From an uncultured Clostridium sp. (GTDB taxonomy: Bacteria > Bacillota > Clostridia > Lachnospirales > Lachnospiraceae), in contig CABVBU010000048.1 of assembly GCA_902496665.1 (NCBI GenBank), forward strand, positions 1-12,733: 12,733 bases of DNA, read 5' to 3'. This document shows, one piece after another, positions 1 to 7,381 of this stretch (position 1 is its first letter; every line of letters begins with the position of its first letter). The notes under the pieces are model-generated. The model had not been told where the DNA came from and did no database searches. It saw only the letters and a program-made list of their open reading frames with translations. The position numbers and the translations under genes were made by a program.

Positions 1-25
1 AGCAGGGGACTTACTTGATTCGGTT

Positions 26-65
26 AAAAAAGAGGCGCGGCTTTTGACCCAGCCGCGCCTCTTTT
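26..65 (-). terminator. Rho-independent terminator of codY
   Basis: A perfect 15-bp inverted repeat (28-42 with 51-65, arm AAAAGAGGCGCGGCT) with an 8-base loop. On the minus strand it starts 19 bases after the codY stop codon and is followed by a run of six T (31 to 26). The GC-rich stem plus U-tract is a classic intrinsic terminator. Because the arms end in A/T runs it may also stop transcription coming from the other direction. Confidence 0.93.
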
Positions 66-83
66 CCACAGGTCTCCCCTGTC

Positions 84-866
84 TTATTTTGTATTTACTG
101 CCTTTAAGGCTTTTAATTCATCGAATACCACATCGTTTAAGACCTTAATGTAGGTTCCCTTCATACCGGAAGAACGGGACTCGATAACCCCGGCACTCTC
201 GAATTTGCGGAGCGCGTTTACGATCACGGAGCGGGTGATCCCGACTCTGTCGGCGATCTTGCTGGCTACGAGGATTCCCTCGTTTCCGTCAAGCTCCTCG
301 AAGATATGGGTGATCGCTTCTAACTCGGAGAAGGATAAGGTGCTGATCGCAGATTTTACGATCTGAACTTTTCTTGTCTCCTCGGCGTTCTCCTCGTTTA
401 CGGAACGCATCATCTCCAAGCCGACAACGGTCGTGCCATACTCGCAGAGGATAATATCATCGATATCGTACTGCTCGTCGGATTTGTACATAAACAAGGT
501 TCCGAGACGCTCGCCCGCGATATCGATCGGAGCGATGATCGCCTGATACTTCTTTACGTTCTCCTCAGCGAAACCGAGAGTCGCAAGGTTTACATTTTCC
601 TTGGTCGAAAGGACACTTAAGAGGCGTTCGTTAAACATTTTATCAACATAGCCGCCTACCTTGTCCTCAATCAACTCGTGGATTTCATCAACACCAGGAC
701 AGATGCTGACACCCAGGACTTTTCCTTTCTTGCTGATCACGAGAATGTTCGACAGCAAAATTTCGCTTAAAACTTTACAGATGTCGTTGAATACGACCTT
801 GTGCGAATTGTTGTTGTGGAGCAGTTTGTTTATTTTTCTGGTCTTATCCAATAATTCAACACTCAT
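84..866 (-). CDS. codY: GTP-sensing transcriptional pleiotropic repressor CodY
   Basis: This encodes a 260-residue global regulator of nitrogen and amino-acid metabolism, a cytoplasmic DNA-binding dimer that in Firmicutes responds to branched-chain amino acids and GTP. The length matches the family (259 in B. subtilis). An N-terminal GAF domain covers about residues 1-155. The C-terminal winged helix-turn-helix is at about 200-240, with the highly conserved stretch ASKIADRVGITRSVIVNAL, followed by GMKGTYIKVL. The ATG at 866 has an AGGAGG site (876-881) at 9 bases. The gene has its own promoter and terminator, so it is probably monocistronic downstream of topA. Compared with the B. subtilis sequence as I remember it, the isoleucine-pocket segment is altered: the Arg61-Met62 loop appears deleted, and the Phe-Pro-Val segment reads Phe-Ala-Glu (99-101). 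Ligand sensing may therefore differ. Identity is certain; the ligand comment is inference. Confidence 0.97.
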   Translation of the reverse strand: MSVELLDKTRKINKLLHNNNSHKVVFNDICKVLSEILLSNILVISKKGKVLGVSICPGVDEIHELIEDKVGGYVDKMFNERLLSVLSTKENVNLATLGFAEENVKKYQAIIAPIDIAGERLGTLFMYKSDEQYDIDDIILCEYGTTVVGLEMMRSVNEENAEETRKVQIVKSAISTLSFSELEAITHIFEELDGNEGILVASKIADRVGITRSVIVNALRKFESAGVIESRSSGMKGTYIKVLNDVVFDELKALKAVNTK

Positions 867-921
867 TTCCGAAAACCTCCTTTACTTTCTGATATCGTAC
901 GAATAATATTTGATCGATTAA

Positions 922-950
922 ATTGTAACACGATATTTCTGGAATTTCAA
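922..950 (-). promoter_or_regulatory. Main codY promoter with possible CodY-like site in the spacer
   Basis: On the minus strand, TTGAAA (950-945) and TACAAT (927-922) are separated by exactly 17 bases, and TGT in front of the -10 makes it an extended -10. The ATG lies about 55 bases downstream of the -10. The spacer contains AAATTCCAGAAATAT (947-933), which matches the CodY consensus AATTTTCWGAAAATT at 11 of 15 positions including the central CAGAAA. That is suggestive of autoregulation but weak, since 4-mismatch sites are common in AT-rich DNA. Confidence 0.7.
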
Positions 951-963
951 GACTTTTTCGGAT

Positions 964-992
964 AATTAAGATAAATCGAAATAAATTGTCAA
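964..992 (-). promoter_or_regulatory. Possible second, upstream codY promoter
   Basis: A consensus -35, TTGACA (992-987), is followed after 17 bases by TTAATT (969-964), a poor -10. It lies immediately upstream of the better codY promoter. It may be a minor start or a chance match. Confidence 0.3.
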
Positions 993-1249
993 GTTCTTAT
1001 CACATTTGGGATGTTTGAACTGTCGGAATTATATCTTTTGTTGTGACGTTTGCTCTGTTCGACGCGATTATCACAGAATTTCCAGAATCATTGACCATCT
1101 GGGACACATCATTCCTGAAGGTTCTGCGAAAAATCATGCGAACTTCACCGAAGAATTCGCAAAACAGATGCTTTGCGGACTTTAAAGCTGACGGCAAATA
1201 TCCGGCAGAGCCTCTTCTGGACACCCTGCCGGATCTTGATCTCGTTATA
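993..1249 (-). other. topA-codY intergenic interval: hairpins and an unassigned 74-codon frame
   Basis: No gene in this interval can be assigned with confidence. A 9-bp hairpin (1200-1208 with 1226-1234, 17-base loop) starts 15 bases after the topA stop but lacks a U-tract, so it is a poor terminator. A second bulged hairpin pairs 1137-1146 with 1150-1161 (TGCGAA/TTCGCA plus CTTC/GAAG, 3-base loop), and TGCGAA also occurs at 1125-1130. A minus-strand frame at 1000-1224 starts with GTG, has no convincing ribosome binding site, and resembles no family I know. The interval could be a structured RNA leader or trailer, a small gene, or the remains of deleted neighbours. Confidence 0.3.
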
Positions 1250-3346
1250 TTAATCTTCTTTTTCTTCCTTGTTTTCCTTCATCGGCATCACAAATCCGCA
1301 CTGCTCATTGGCGCAGACGAGTTTGTTTCCTTTTTCCACCATGTAGCTGCCGCACTCCGGGCACTTCTCAGTGGATGGTTTCTGCCAGGACATGAAATCA
1401 CAGTCCGGGTTAGCTTCACAGCCGTAATACTTTCTTCCCTTTTTCGTCTTCTTAATGATAACTTCTTTTCCACACTTCGGGCACGGGATTCCAGTCTTCT
1501 CCAAATACGGCTTTGTGTTTCGGCATTCCGGGAATCCGGGACATGCGAGGAATTTTCCATGAGGACCATATTTGATGACCATCCTTCTTCCGCAGAGCTC
1601 GCAGATCTCATCGGACTCCTCATCTGCGATATGGACAGTCTCCAGGGTTCTCTGCGCCTCTTCCACCGCTTCCATAAGATCAGGGTAGAAGTTTCTTACG
1701 ATGGTCTTCCACGGAGTCAGGCCCTCTCCGACGCTGTCTAACAGGTACTCCAGGTTCGCGGTGAAGGCAATGTCTACGATGCTCGGGAAGCACTGCTTCA
1801 TGATCCGGTTGACGACCTCACCGATCTCGGTCACATAGATGTTCTTGTTCTCTTTTACCACATAACGGCGGGCTAAGATCGTTGTGATCGTCGGTGCGTA
1901 GGTACTCGGACGGCCGATGCCCTGTTCCTCCATGGCTTTTACCAGGGATGCCTCTGTGTAATGGGCCGGCGGCTGGGTAAAGTGCTGGGCGCTCACGAGA
2001 TCCGCAAGCTCAAGCTCCTCACCTTTTTCCAGCTTCGAGAGGATCTGGTTTTTCTCCTCTTTCTCATCCGCCTCGATATAGACGGACATGAAGCCGTCGA
2101 ACTTCAGTCTGGATGCCGTCATCGTAAACTCGTTTCCGCCCGCTCCGATCTTTACGGATGTTGTCTCATAGACAGCCGCAGACATGCGGCTCGCCGTGAA
2201 ACGCTTCCAGATCAGCTGGTAGAGACGGAACTGGTCTCGTGCCAGGGATTCTTTTACCTTTACAGGTGTTAAGGAAAGATTTGTCGGACGGATCGCCTCG
2301 TGGGCATCCTGGATCTTTCCGCTGTTCTTCTTTGTATTTTCACCCTGGGACAGGTAATTCTCGCCGTAGTTCTCAGCGATGAAATCACTTGCCATCTTCT
2401 CTGCTTCCTCAGCCACACGGGTGGAATCGGTACGCAGGTAGGTGATGAGACCGACGGTACCGTGACCCTTTACATCAACGCCCTCATAGAGCTGCTGGGC
2501 GAGGCGCATGGTCTTCTGGGTGGAGAAGTTCAACGCCTTGGACGCCTCCTGCTGCAGGGTACTCGTTGTAAACGGAAGCGGCGGTTTCTTCGTGCGCTCT
2601 CCGTTTCTGATGTCTGTCACGATAAATTTCTGTCCCTTTAAGGACTCAAGCAAAGTGTCAAGCTCCGCCTTGCTCCTGATCTCCGTTTTTCCATCTTTGT
2701 CATTATGAAAATGGGCTGCTGCCGGTTTCTTTGAACCCGGAGCTTTTAACATCGCGTCGAGGCTCCAGTATTCCTCCGGGATAAACGCGGAGATCTCCTC
2801 TTCCCTATCGCAGATCATGCGGAGGGCCGCAGACTGGACACGGCCGGCGCTAAGGCCTCTTTTAACCTTTTCCCAGAGGATCGGGCTGATCTTATAACCA
2901 ACAATACGGTCCAGGATACGTCTCGTCTGCTGGGCGTCCACCAGGTTCATATCGATATCGCGGGGTGCCTTTAAGGACGCCTTTACCGCGTTTTTCGTGA
3001 TCTCATTGAAGCTGATCCTGTATACTTTTTTATCTTTTACCTCGTCAAGCTTTAACGCTTTCATCAAATGCCAGGAAATCGCTTCTCCCTCACGGTCAGG
3101 GTCAGTTGCGAGATAAATTTTATCTGCTTTTTTTACTTCTTTCCGGAGCTTCGCAAGGATATCTCCCTTGCCCCGGATCGTAATATATTTCGGTTCATAG
3201 TCATTTTCCACATCAATTCCGAGCTGGCTCTTCGGAAGATCTCTCACATGCCCATTGGACGCATCGACCTCATATGTGCTTCCCAGGAATTTTTTAATTG
3301 TTTTAACCTTTGCAGGAGACTCTACAATCACAAGACTGTTTGCCAT
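1250..3346 (-). CDS. topA: DNA topoisomerase I (type IA)
   Basis: This encodes a 698-residue type IA topoisomerase that relaxes negatively supercoiled DNA through a 5'-phosphotyrosine intermediate. The Toprim domain occupies about residues 3-115, with Glu9 and the acidic DPDREG motif (Asp82, Asp84, Glu86). The catalytic tyrosine is Tyr303 in GLITYLRTDS. Three C-terminal zinc ribbons follow, with Cys at 582/585/602/608, 622/625/643/649 and 662/665/678/683, the usual arrangement in Firmicutes. I chose the ATG at 3346 because AGAAGGA lies 10 bases upstream and the protein then begins MANSLVIVESPAK. An in-frame TTG at 3367 would place the ribosome binding site inside the gene. It starts 21 bases after dprA, so the two are probably cotranscribed. 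Confidence 0.97.
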   Translation of the reverse strand: MANSLVIVESPAKVKTIKKFLGSTYEVDASNGHVRDLPKSQLGIDVENDYEPKYITIRGKGDILAKLRKEVKKADKIYLATDPDREGEAISWHLMKALKLDEVKDKKVYRISFNEITKNAVKASLKAPRDIDMNLVDAQQTRRILDRIVGYKISPILWEKVKRGLSAGRVQSAALRMICDREEEISAFIPEEYWSLDAMLKAPGSKKPAAAHFHNDKDGKTEIRSKAELDTLLESLKGQKFIVTDIRNGERTKKPPLPFTTSTLQQEASKALNFSTQKTMRLAQQLYEGVDVKGHGTVGLITYLRTDSTRVAEEAEKMASDFIAENYGENYLSQGENTKKNSGKIQDAHEAIRPTNLSLTPVKVKESLARDQFRLYQLIWKRFTASRMSAAVYETTSVKIGAGGNEFTMTASRLKFDGFMSVYIEADEKEEKNQILSKLEKGEELELADLVSAQHFTQPPAHYTEASLVKAMEEQGIGRPSTYAPTITTILARRYVVKENKNIYVTEIGEVVNRIMKQCFPSIVDIAFTANLEYLLDSVGEGLTPWKTIVRNFYPDLMEAVEEAQRTLETVHIADEESDEICELCGRRMVIKYGPHGKFLACPGFPECRNTKPYLEKTGIPCPKCGKEVIIKKTKKGRKYYGCEANPDCDFMSWQKPSTEKCPECGSYMVEKGNKLVCANEQCGFVMPMKENKEEKED

Positions 3347-3367
3347 ATTCTTCACATCCTTCTGCAA

Positions 3368-4474
3368 TCATTCCGCTTTTTTATAATATTGATTCCCGGT
3401 TCCAAAAACAAGTCCCGCAAGCTCCAGCTTTAAAAGGGCTTCCATACATTCTGTCACAGAGAGTCCGCATAACGCGGCGATCTCTTCCAGATATCTGGGG
3501 CGCGAATCAACCGAAGCATACACCAAATTTTCGTTCTTGGCAAGCCTATTTTGTGAAAATTTATGAATCGTTAATTTTCTTTCGTATTTCAGCCCAAGGA
3601 ATTCCAGCACATCCGAGGGGCTTAAAAGCATGTTCGCACCGCCCTGGATCAGGCGGTTGCAGCCACCGCTTAAGGGGTCATTTGCCCGTCCCGGAAGGGC
3701 GAAAACTTCTTTTCCCTGCTCCAGGGCAAAGTCCGCCGTGATAAGGGATCCGCTCTTCTCCCTCGCTTCTATTATAATAACCGCATCGGCGAGGGCGCTG
3801 ATGATCCGGTTGCGCATGGGGAAATTCATGGCGGCGGGGCGGGTTCCCGGGACGAACTCCGAGAGGATGCCGCCGTTTTCCTCCATGGCGCGGAAAATTT
3901 TGTAGTTTTCCCGTGGGTAGCAGACGTTTACCCCGCAGCCTAAGACTGCGTAGGTAGGCTTTCCACGTTCGATGGCGCCTCTGTGGGCATAGCCGTCCAC
4001 GCCTGCTGCCATGCCGCTGATGATGTTGATTCCGGCGTTGGCGAGTTCCCCGGCGTAGAAGCCTGCCGCTTCCTTCCCATACTCCGTGCAGGCCCTCGCG
4101 CCCACGATGGCCACCGACGGAACCTCGTTTTCCGGGAGACTGCCTTTTACGAAGAGAGCTGCCGGACGGTCTTTATATGGAAGAAACCGGTTCGGATAGT
4201 CCGGGTCGCATTCCGCGACGAAGCGGATGTTCTTCTGTGCCAGACCGGCAAACTCCTTCCGCCATGCGGATTCATATTTTCTCGACTCAAGGAATACCTC
4301 CGCGCGTCGCTCTGTGAGGGCTCCTGATTTCCGCAGTTCCTGGGGCTTTGCTGTCCAGGCAGACATGTAGCTCCCGAATGTGTCTTTCAGGCCTCTGATC
4401 GTTACACCGCCAAAACCGGGAACGCGGCAGAGGCAGTAGAGGGCTTCGCGGTCGGTGAGTGTATTACTTGTCAT
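3368..4474 (-). CDS. dprA: DNA-processing protein DprA (Smf)
   Basis: This encodes a 368-residue DprA/Smf protein, which in transformable bacteria binds incoming single-stranded DNA and loads RecA. The family is also common in species not known to be competent. The core Rossmann-like domain covers about 85-290, with VAIVGAR (121-127), the SGMAAGVDGYAHRGA motif (153-167), LGCGVNVCYP, SGSLITADFALEQGKEVFA and the CNRLIQGGA motif (272-280). A C-terminal winged-helix domain (about 320-365, ending in LAGLVFGTGNQYYKK) is the usual extra domain. The ATG at 4474 has AAAAGGAG 11 bases upstream. Only 17 bases separate it from comM, and topA follows directly, which points to one operon. Confidence 0.96.
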   Translation of the reverse strand: MTSNTLTDREALYCLCRVPGFGGVTIRGLKDTFGSYMSAWTAKPQELRKSGALTERRAEVFLESRKYESAWRKEFAGLAQKNIRFVAECDPDYPNRFLPYKDRPAALFVKGSLPENEVPSVAIVGARACTEYGKEAAGFYAGELANAGINIISGMAAGVDGYAHRGAIERGKPTYAVLGCGVNVCYPRENYKIFRAMEENGGILSEFVPGTRPAAMNFPMRNRIISALADAVIIIEAREKSGSLITADFALEQGKEVFALPGRANDPLSGGCNRLIQGGANMLLSPSDVLEFLGLKYERKLTIHKFSQNRLAKNENLVYASVDSRPRYLEEIAALCGLSVTECMEALLKLELAGLVFGTGNQYYKKAE

Positions 4475-4491
4475 AATTTCATATTCTCCTT

Positions 4492-6027
4492 TTAATTTCC
4501 CCAGAATTTATCGCGGCTCTTCACATAGGACACTGCTTCGCAGAGATCCGAGAGCCGGATCTTCTCTTCTCCTGCAAGATCTGCCGTTGTCCGTGCTACT
4601 TTCAGGATTCGGTCATGCATCCTGGCCGAAAGGGCGAGCTTTTTAAAAACTTCTTCCATAAACTTTTCTTCTTCACGTCCGAGCCCGCAGAATTTCCGGA
4701 TATGACGTCCTGACATTTCGCTGTTGCAGCGGACATTTTCACCTGCGAAACGTTCTCTCTGGATCTTCCTTGCCTGTTTCACACGGGCACGGATTTCACG
4801 GGATGATTCGTTATTTCCACTGCTTCTGATATCTCCGTAAGTGATCGGTGATGCCTCCACGCAGATATCAATCCGGTCTAACATCGGTCCCGATACTTTC
4901 TGTAAATACCGGGCTATTTGTCCATCGGTGCAGCGGCAGCGGGAACGGTCTGGAAAATGACCGCAGGGACAGGGGTTCATGGCCGCAACGAGCTGGAAAT
5001 TCGCGGGATATGTCACGGAAGCTTCCACTCTCGAGACAGTCACCTCTCGTTCCTCCAAAGGCTGACGCAGCGTTTCCAGGGCTGCTCTGGAGAATTCCGG
5101 GAACTCGTCAAGGAACAAAATCCCGCCGGTGGCAAGAGATATCTCCCCCGGCTTCGGTCTTCTCCCACCTCCGGTCAGTGCCTGAACCGACACGGTGTGA
5201 TGGGGCGCCCGGAACGGACGTGTCCGGATCAAAGGCTCTTTGGCTGTCAGGAGATGGCTCACACTATAGATTTTTGAGATCTCGATGCTCTCTGCAATAT
5301 CAAGCCCCGGCATGATCGTCGGCATTCTTTTTGCAATCATGGTCTTTCCAGCTCCCGCAGGACCAACGATCAAAAGATTGTGTTTTCCAGCTGCCGCCAC
5401 CTCGGCTGCTCTTCTGAGCAGCGGCTGACCGGAAATTTCTGAAAAGTCCACCTCGTAACGGTTCATGGAATTCTGCAATTCGTCCATATTTATCGTTGAC
5501 TCCGCCTGCATAGGAAGCTTTCCCGAAAGCACCTCCAGGAGATGTCTCAGATCCCGGATCCCATAAAGTTCCATTCCCCCTATAACGGATGCTTCATTCA
5601 CATTCTCCACAGGTAAAAATACACGTTTAAAACCACTTTCCCGTGCCTGGTCTGTAAGTGCCATAACCCCAGGAATTCCCCGAACAGTCCCGTCCAGCCC
5701 CAGTTCTCCGAACAAGACAGCGTCTTCGAGATCCTTCGCCCGAAATCCACCGTAGGCGGATAAAATTGCAGCGGCGATCGCGAGGTCGAATCCGGTCCCT
5801 TCCTTTCTAAAATCTGCCGGGGACAGGTTGATCGTGATCTTTTTTGGCGGCAGGGAAAGTCCAAGATTTTTGATTGCCGTCCGCACCCTGTCTCCGCCTT
5901 CCCGTACCTCGGACGCAAGATAACCTACGAGGATCAAACCCGGAAGTCCATCGCTGACGTCTGCCTCCACGGTCACATTCTTTCCCTCCATGCCGCGAAG
6001 GTATATGCTGTTGATCTTACTGAACAA
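4492..6027 (-). CDS. comM: YifB/ComM-family Mg-chelatase-like AAA+ ATPase
   Basis: This encodes a 511-residue protein of the YifB/ComM family. In Gram-negative bacteria ComM is a hexameric helicase that promotes branch migration of donor DNA during transformation; the role in Clostridia is untested. The N-terminal ChlI-like domain covers about 1-170. The AAA+ module has Walker A GPAGAGKT (222-229) and Walker B ILFLDE (303-308). A four-cysteine insert, PCPCG (Cys353, Cys355) plus CRC (Cys364, Cys366), could bind zinc. The Mg_chelatase C-terminal domain ends with TTADLAGEEKIRLSDLCEA. The start is TTG at 6027, supported by GGAAAGGAG 5 bases upstream; no ATG is as well placed. It heads the comM-dprA-topA cluster, pairing two DNA-uptake-related proteins. 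Confidence 0.95.
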   Translation of the reverse strand: MFSKINSIYLRGMEGKNVTVEADVSDGLPGLILVGYLASEVREGGDRVRTAIKNLGLSLPPKKITINLSPADFRKEGTGFDLAIAAAILSAYGGFRAKDLEDAVLFGELGLDGTVRGIPGVMALTDQARESGFKRVFLPVENVNEASVIGGMELYGIRDLRHLLEVLSGKLPMQAESTINMDELQNSMNRYEVDFSEISGQPLLRRAAEVAAAGKHNLLIVGPAGAGKTMIAKRMPTIMPGLDIAESIEISKIYSVSHLLTAKEPLIRTRPFRAPHHTVSVQALTGGGRRPKPGEISLATGGILFLDEFPEFSRAALETLRQPLEEREVTVSRVEASVTYPANFQLVAAMNPCPCGHFPDRSRCRCTDGQIARYLQKVSGPMLDRIDICVEASPITYGDIRSSGNNESSREIRARVKQARKIQRERFAGENVRCNSEMSGRHIRKFCGLGREEEKFMEEVFKKLALSARMHDRILKVARTTADLAGEEKIRLSDLCEAVSYVKSRDKFWGN

Positions 6028-6095
6028 AAAGACTCCTTTCCAAACATGTTTAAGATGTTTTTGCTTTGCTGAATTTTTCAGAACTATTTTTGACA

Positions 6096-6110
6096 GGTGA
6101 AATTTTCACC
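6096..6110. promoter_or_regulatory. Perfect palindrome, candidate operator upstream of comM
   Basis: GGTGAAATTTTCACC is a perfect inverted repeat with 7-base arms and one central base. It lies 7 bases downstream of the best -10 candidate for comM, covering roughly the first transcribed bases, where a repressor would block initiation. I cannot name the regulator. A CodY-like sequence with 4 mismatches (6073-6087, core TTTTTCAGAA) lies just beside it. Confidence 0.45.
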
Positions 6111-6117
6111 ATTGTTG

Positions 6118-6146
6118 ATAATATAGATGTATTTAAGAATGTTTAA
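6118..6146 (-). promoter_or_regulatory. Candidate promoter of comM-dprA-topA
   Basis: TATTAT (6123-6118) is preceded by TTAAAC (6146-6141) at 17 bases. The -35 is weak (3 of 6 matches). TTTAAGA occurs three times nearby (6049-6055, 6132-6138, 6142-6148), which may be a recognition motif or just low-complexity DNA. Confidence 0.35.
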
Positions 6147-6183
6147 GAAAAATATTGGTAACTGTTCAGCCAGTCTGCCGCTT

Positions 6184-6199
6184 TTTATTTATTTATTTA
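6184..6199. repeat. TTTA tetranucleotide repeat at the hydrolase stop codon
   Basis: Four tandem TTTA units overlap the end of the alpha/beta-hydrolase gene; the stop codon TAA is part of the repeat. Slippage would change only the last residue or two, because TAA recurs quickly in the shifted frames. Confidence 0.7.
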
Positions 6200-7128
6200 T
6201 TGTTCTCATGCCCCTCGATCCACTCCAGAATATCCCCAGATACCTGTTCGCGGTTGAGTTCATTTAAGAGTTCATGTCTCGCACCCTCATAAAAGCCGAT
6301 GGAAAGATCCTCCACTCCTGCTTTATCATAGCGGTCATAGACTCTCCTCACACCTTTTGTCTCCTCACCTACCGGATCCTTGCTCCCGGACAGGATCAAA
6401 ACCGGGAGGTCGATGCGCATTTTGCCTGCTTTTTCAAGCTTTGCGGTCTTTAAGATCACCTCAAAAAAGTCCCGGTATGCGCCCGCGGTGAAGATGAAGT
6501 TCGTCAGCGGGTCGTCCCCGAAGGCACGGTCCTTCTTCTCATCCCTGGACAGCCAGTCATAAGGTGTCTTCGTCGGTTTAAACTTTCGGTTATAGTTTCC
6601 CAGGGACAGATTGTAGAGCATTTTGCTCCTGTATCTTGTCCCTTTCCTCTTGCAGACAGAGTCCGCCAGCATATGTCCGAACCGCACCTCGGCGTCCTTC
6701 GGTGCCCCGGTTCCAAGTAAGATCACGCCGTCGATTCCGTCCTTGTATACCGTCAGGTATCGTCTCGCGAAGAATGAACCCATGCTGTGGCCTAAGAGAA
6801 AGATCGGCACACCAGGATATTTTTTCTGGGCATGGACCGTCACACGGCGCATATCGCGGATCACGGATACCGCGCCCGCATGATCACCGAAATATCCCCT
6901 GTCTTCCTCCGCTGCCGCGGTCTTTCCATGACCCAGGTGATCGTTTCCGAGGACATAAATCCCGTGGTCCGCAAGGAATTCCGCAAATTCCCTGTAGCGT
7001 CCGACATGTTCCATCATTCCATGGGCAATCTGGACGACGGCCTTCACCTCGACGTTCGGAATCCACTCCATACAGTGGAGATTCGCCAGGCCGCTGCTGG
7101 ATGGTATATAAAATTCGTGGATCTCCAT
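6193..7128 (-). CDS. Alpha/beta hydrolase, lysophospholipase/monoglyceride-lipase type
   Basis: This encodes a 311-residue serine hydrolase of the Hydrolase_4 group, whose members cleave monoacylglycerols, lysophospholipids or other carboxylic esters. The catalytic triad is visible: Ser115 in the nucleophile elbow GHSMG (113-117), Asp251 in SGSKDPVG and His285 in EGARHE. HGM at 36-38 forms the expected oxyanion-hole turn, and GNDHLGHG (61-68) is typical of the family. I see no signal peptide or membrane segment, so it is probably cytoplasmic. The start at 7128 is chosen because AGGAGG lies 8 bases upstream; a longer frame to 7194 lacks a ribosome binding site. It sits alone between the arg operon terminator and comM, and I see no terminator after it, so read-through into comM is possible. 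The substrate cannot be read from the sequence. Confidence 0.9.
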   Translation of the reverse strand: MEIHEFYIPSSSGLANLHCMEWIPNVEVKAVVQIAHGMMEHVGRYREFAEFLADHGIYVLGNDHLGHGKTAAAEEDRGYFGDHAGAVSVIRDMRRVTVHAQKKYPGVPIFLLGHSMGSFFARRYLTVYKDGIDGVILLGTGAPKDAEVRFGHMLADSVCKRKGTRYRSKMLYNLSLGNYNRKFKPTKTPYDWLSRDEKKDRAFGDDPLTNFIFTAGAYRDFFEVILKTAKLEKAGKMRIDLPVLILSGSKDPVGEETKGVRRVYDRYDKAGVEDLSIGFYEGARHELLNELNREQVSGDILEWIEGHENNK

Positions 7129-7237
7129 AATTTCCGCCTCCTGCACATAAAACATTTTCGATCTCAACCGGCCGACACATAAACTGCCATACAATCCGCC
7201 ATCATAACTTATCGAAAAATTTTATAAATATAGTCAT

Positions 7238-7246
7238 AGTATAACA
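7238..7246 (-). promoter_or_regulatory. Candidate extended -10 promoter of the hydrolase gene
   Basis: TGTTATACT on the minus strand is an extended -10 (TGn plus TATACT), about 110 bases before the ATG. No good -35 lies 17 bases upstream. The implied leader is about 100 bases long and I recognise no riboswitch in it. Confidence 0.35.
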
Positions 7247-7329
7247 CGCATATGAGGCTTTCCCTAGGAAACATCTGTTAAAATTTCATAAACTTTATAT
7301 AAACCAAATGAATGATCCTACACTGACGC

Positions 7330-7366
7330 AAAAAGCCCCCACAGGCGCTCTCGCACCCGCAGGGAC
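7330..7366 (-). terminator. Rho-independent terminator of the arg operon
   Basis: On the minus strand, GTCCCTGCGGGTGC (7366-7353) pairs over all 14 positions, counting G-U wobbles, with GCGCCTGTGGGGGC (7348-7335). The loop is GAGA and five T follow. It begins 15 bases after the argF stop codon. Confidence 0.92.
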
Positions 7367-7381
7367 CTTCTAAATTTCCAA

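Noticed and set aside
1200..1234. Hairpin after topA as an intrinsic terminator
   Set aside because: The 9-bp stem has a 17-base loop and is followed by ATTTG rather than a U-tract, so termination is not supported.
1043..1741. 232-codon plus-strand open frame
   Set aside because: It mostly overlaps topA antisense, has no ribosome binding site I can see, and its sequence is the shadow expected from a well-conserved gene on the other strand.
4848..5315. 155-codon plus-strand open frame and its overlapping partner frames inside comM
   Set aside because: They lie entirely opposite the AAA+ core of comM, overlap each other in different frames, and resemble no family.
6636..7130. Plus-strand frames (up to 164 codons) opposite the hydrolase
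   Set aside because: Three overlapping frames, Arg/Pro/Ser-rich, opposite a gene with a complete catalytic triad; shadow frames.
7129..7194. Longer hydrolase start (22 extra residues)
   Set aside because: No ribosome binding site precedes it, and AGGAGG is correctly placed for the ATG at 7128.
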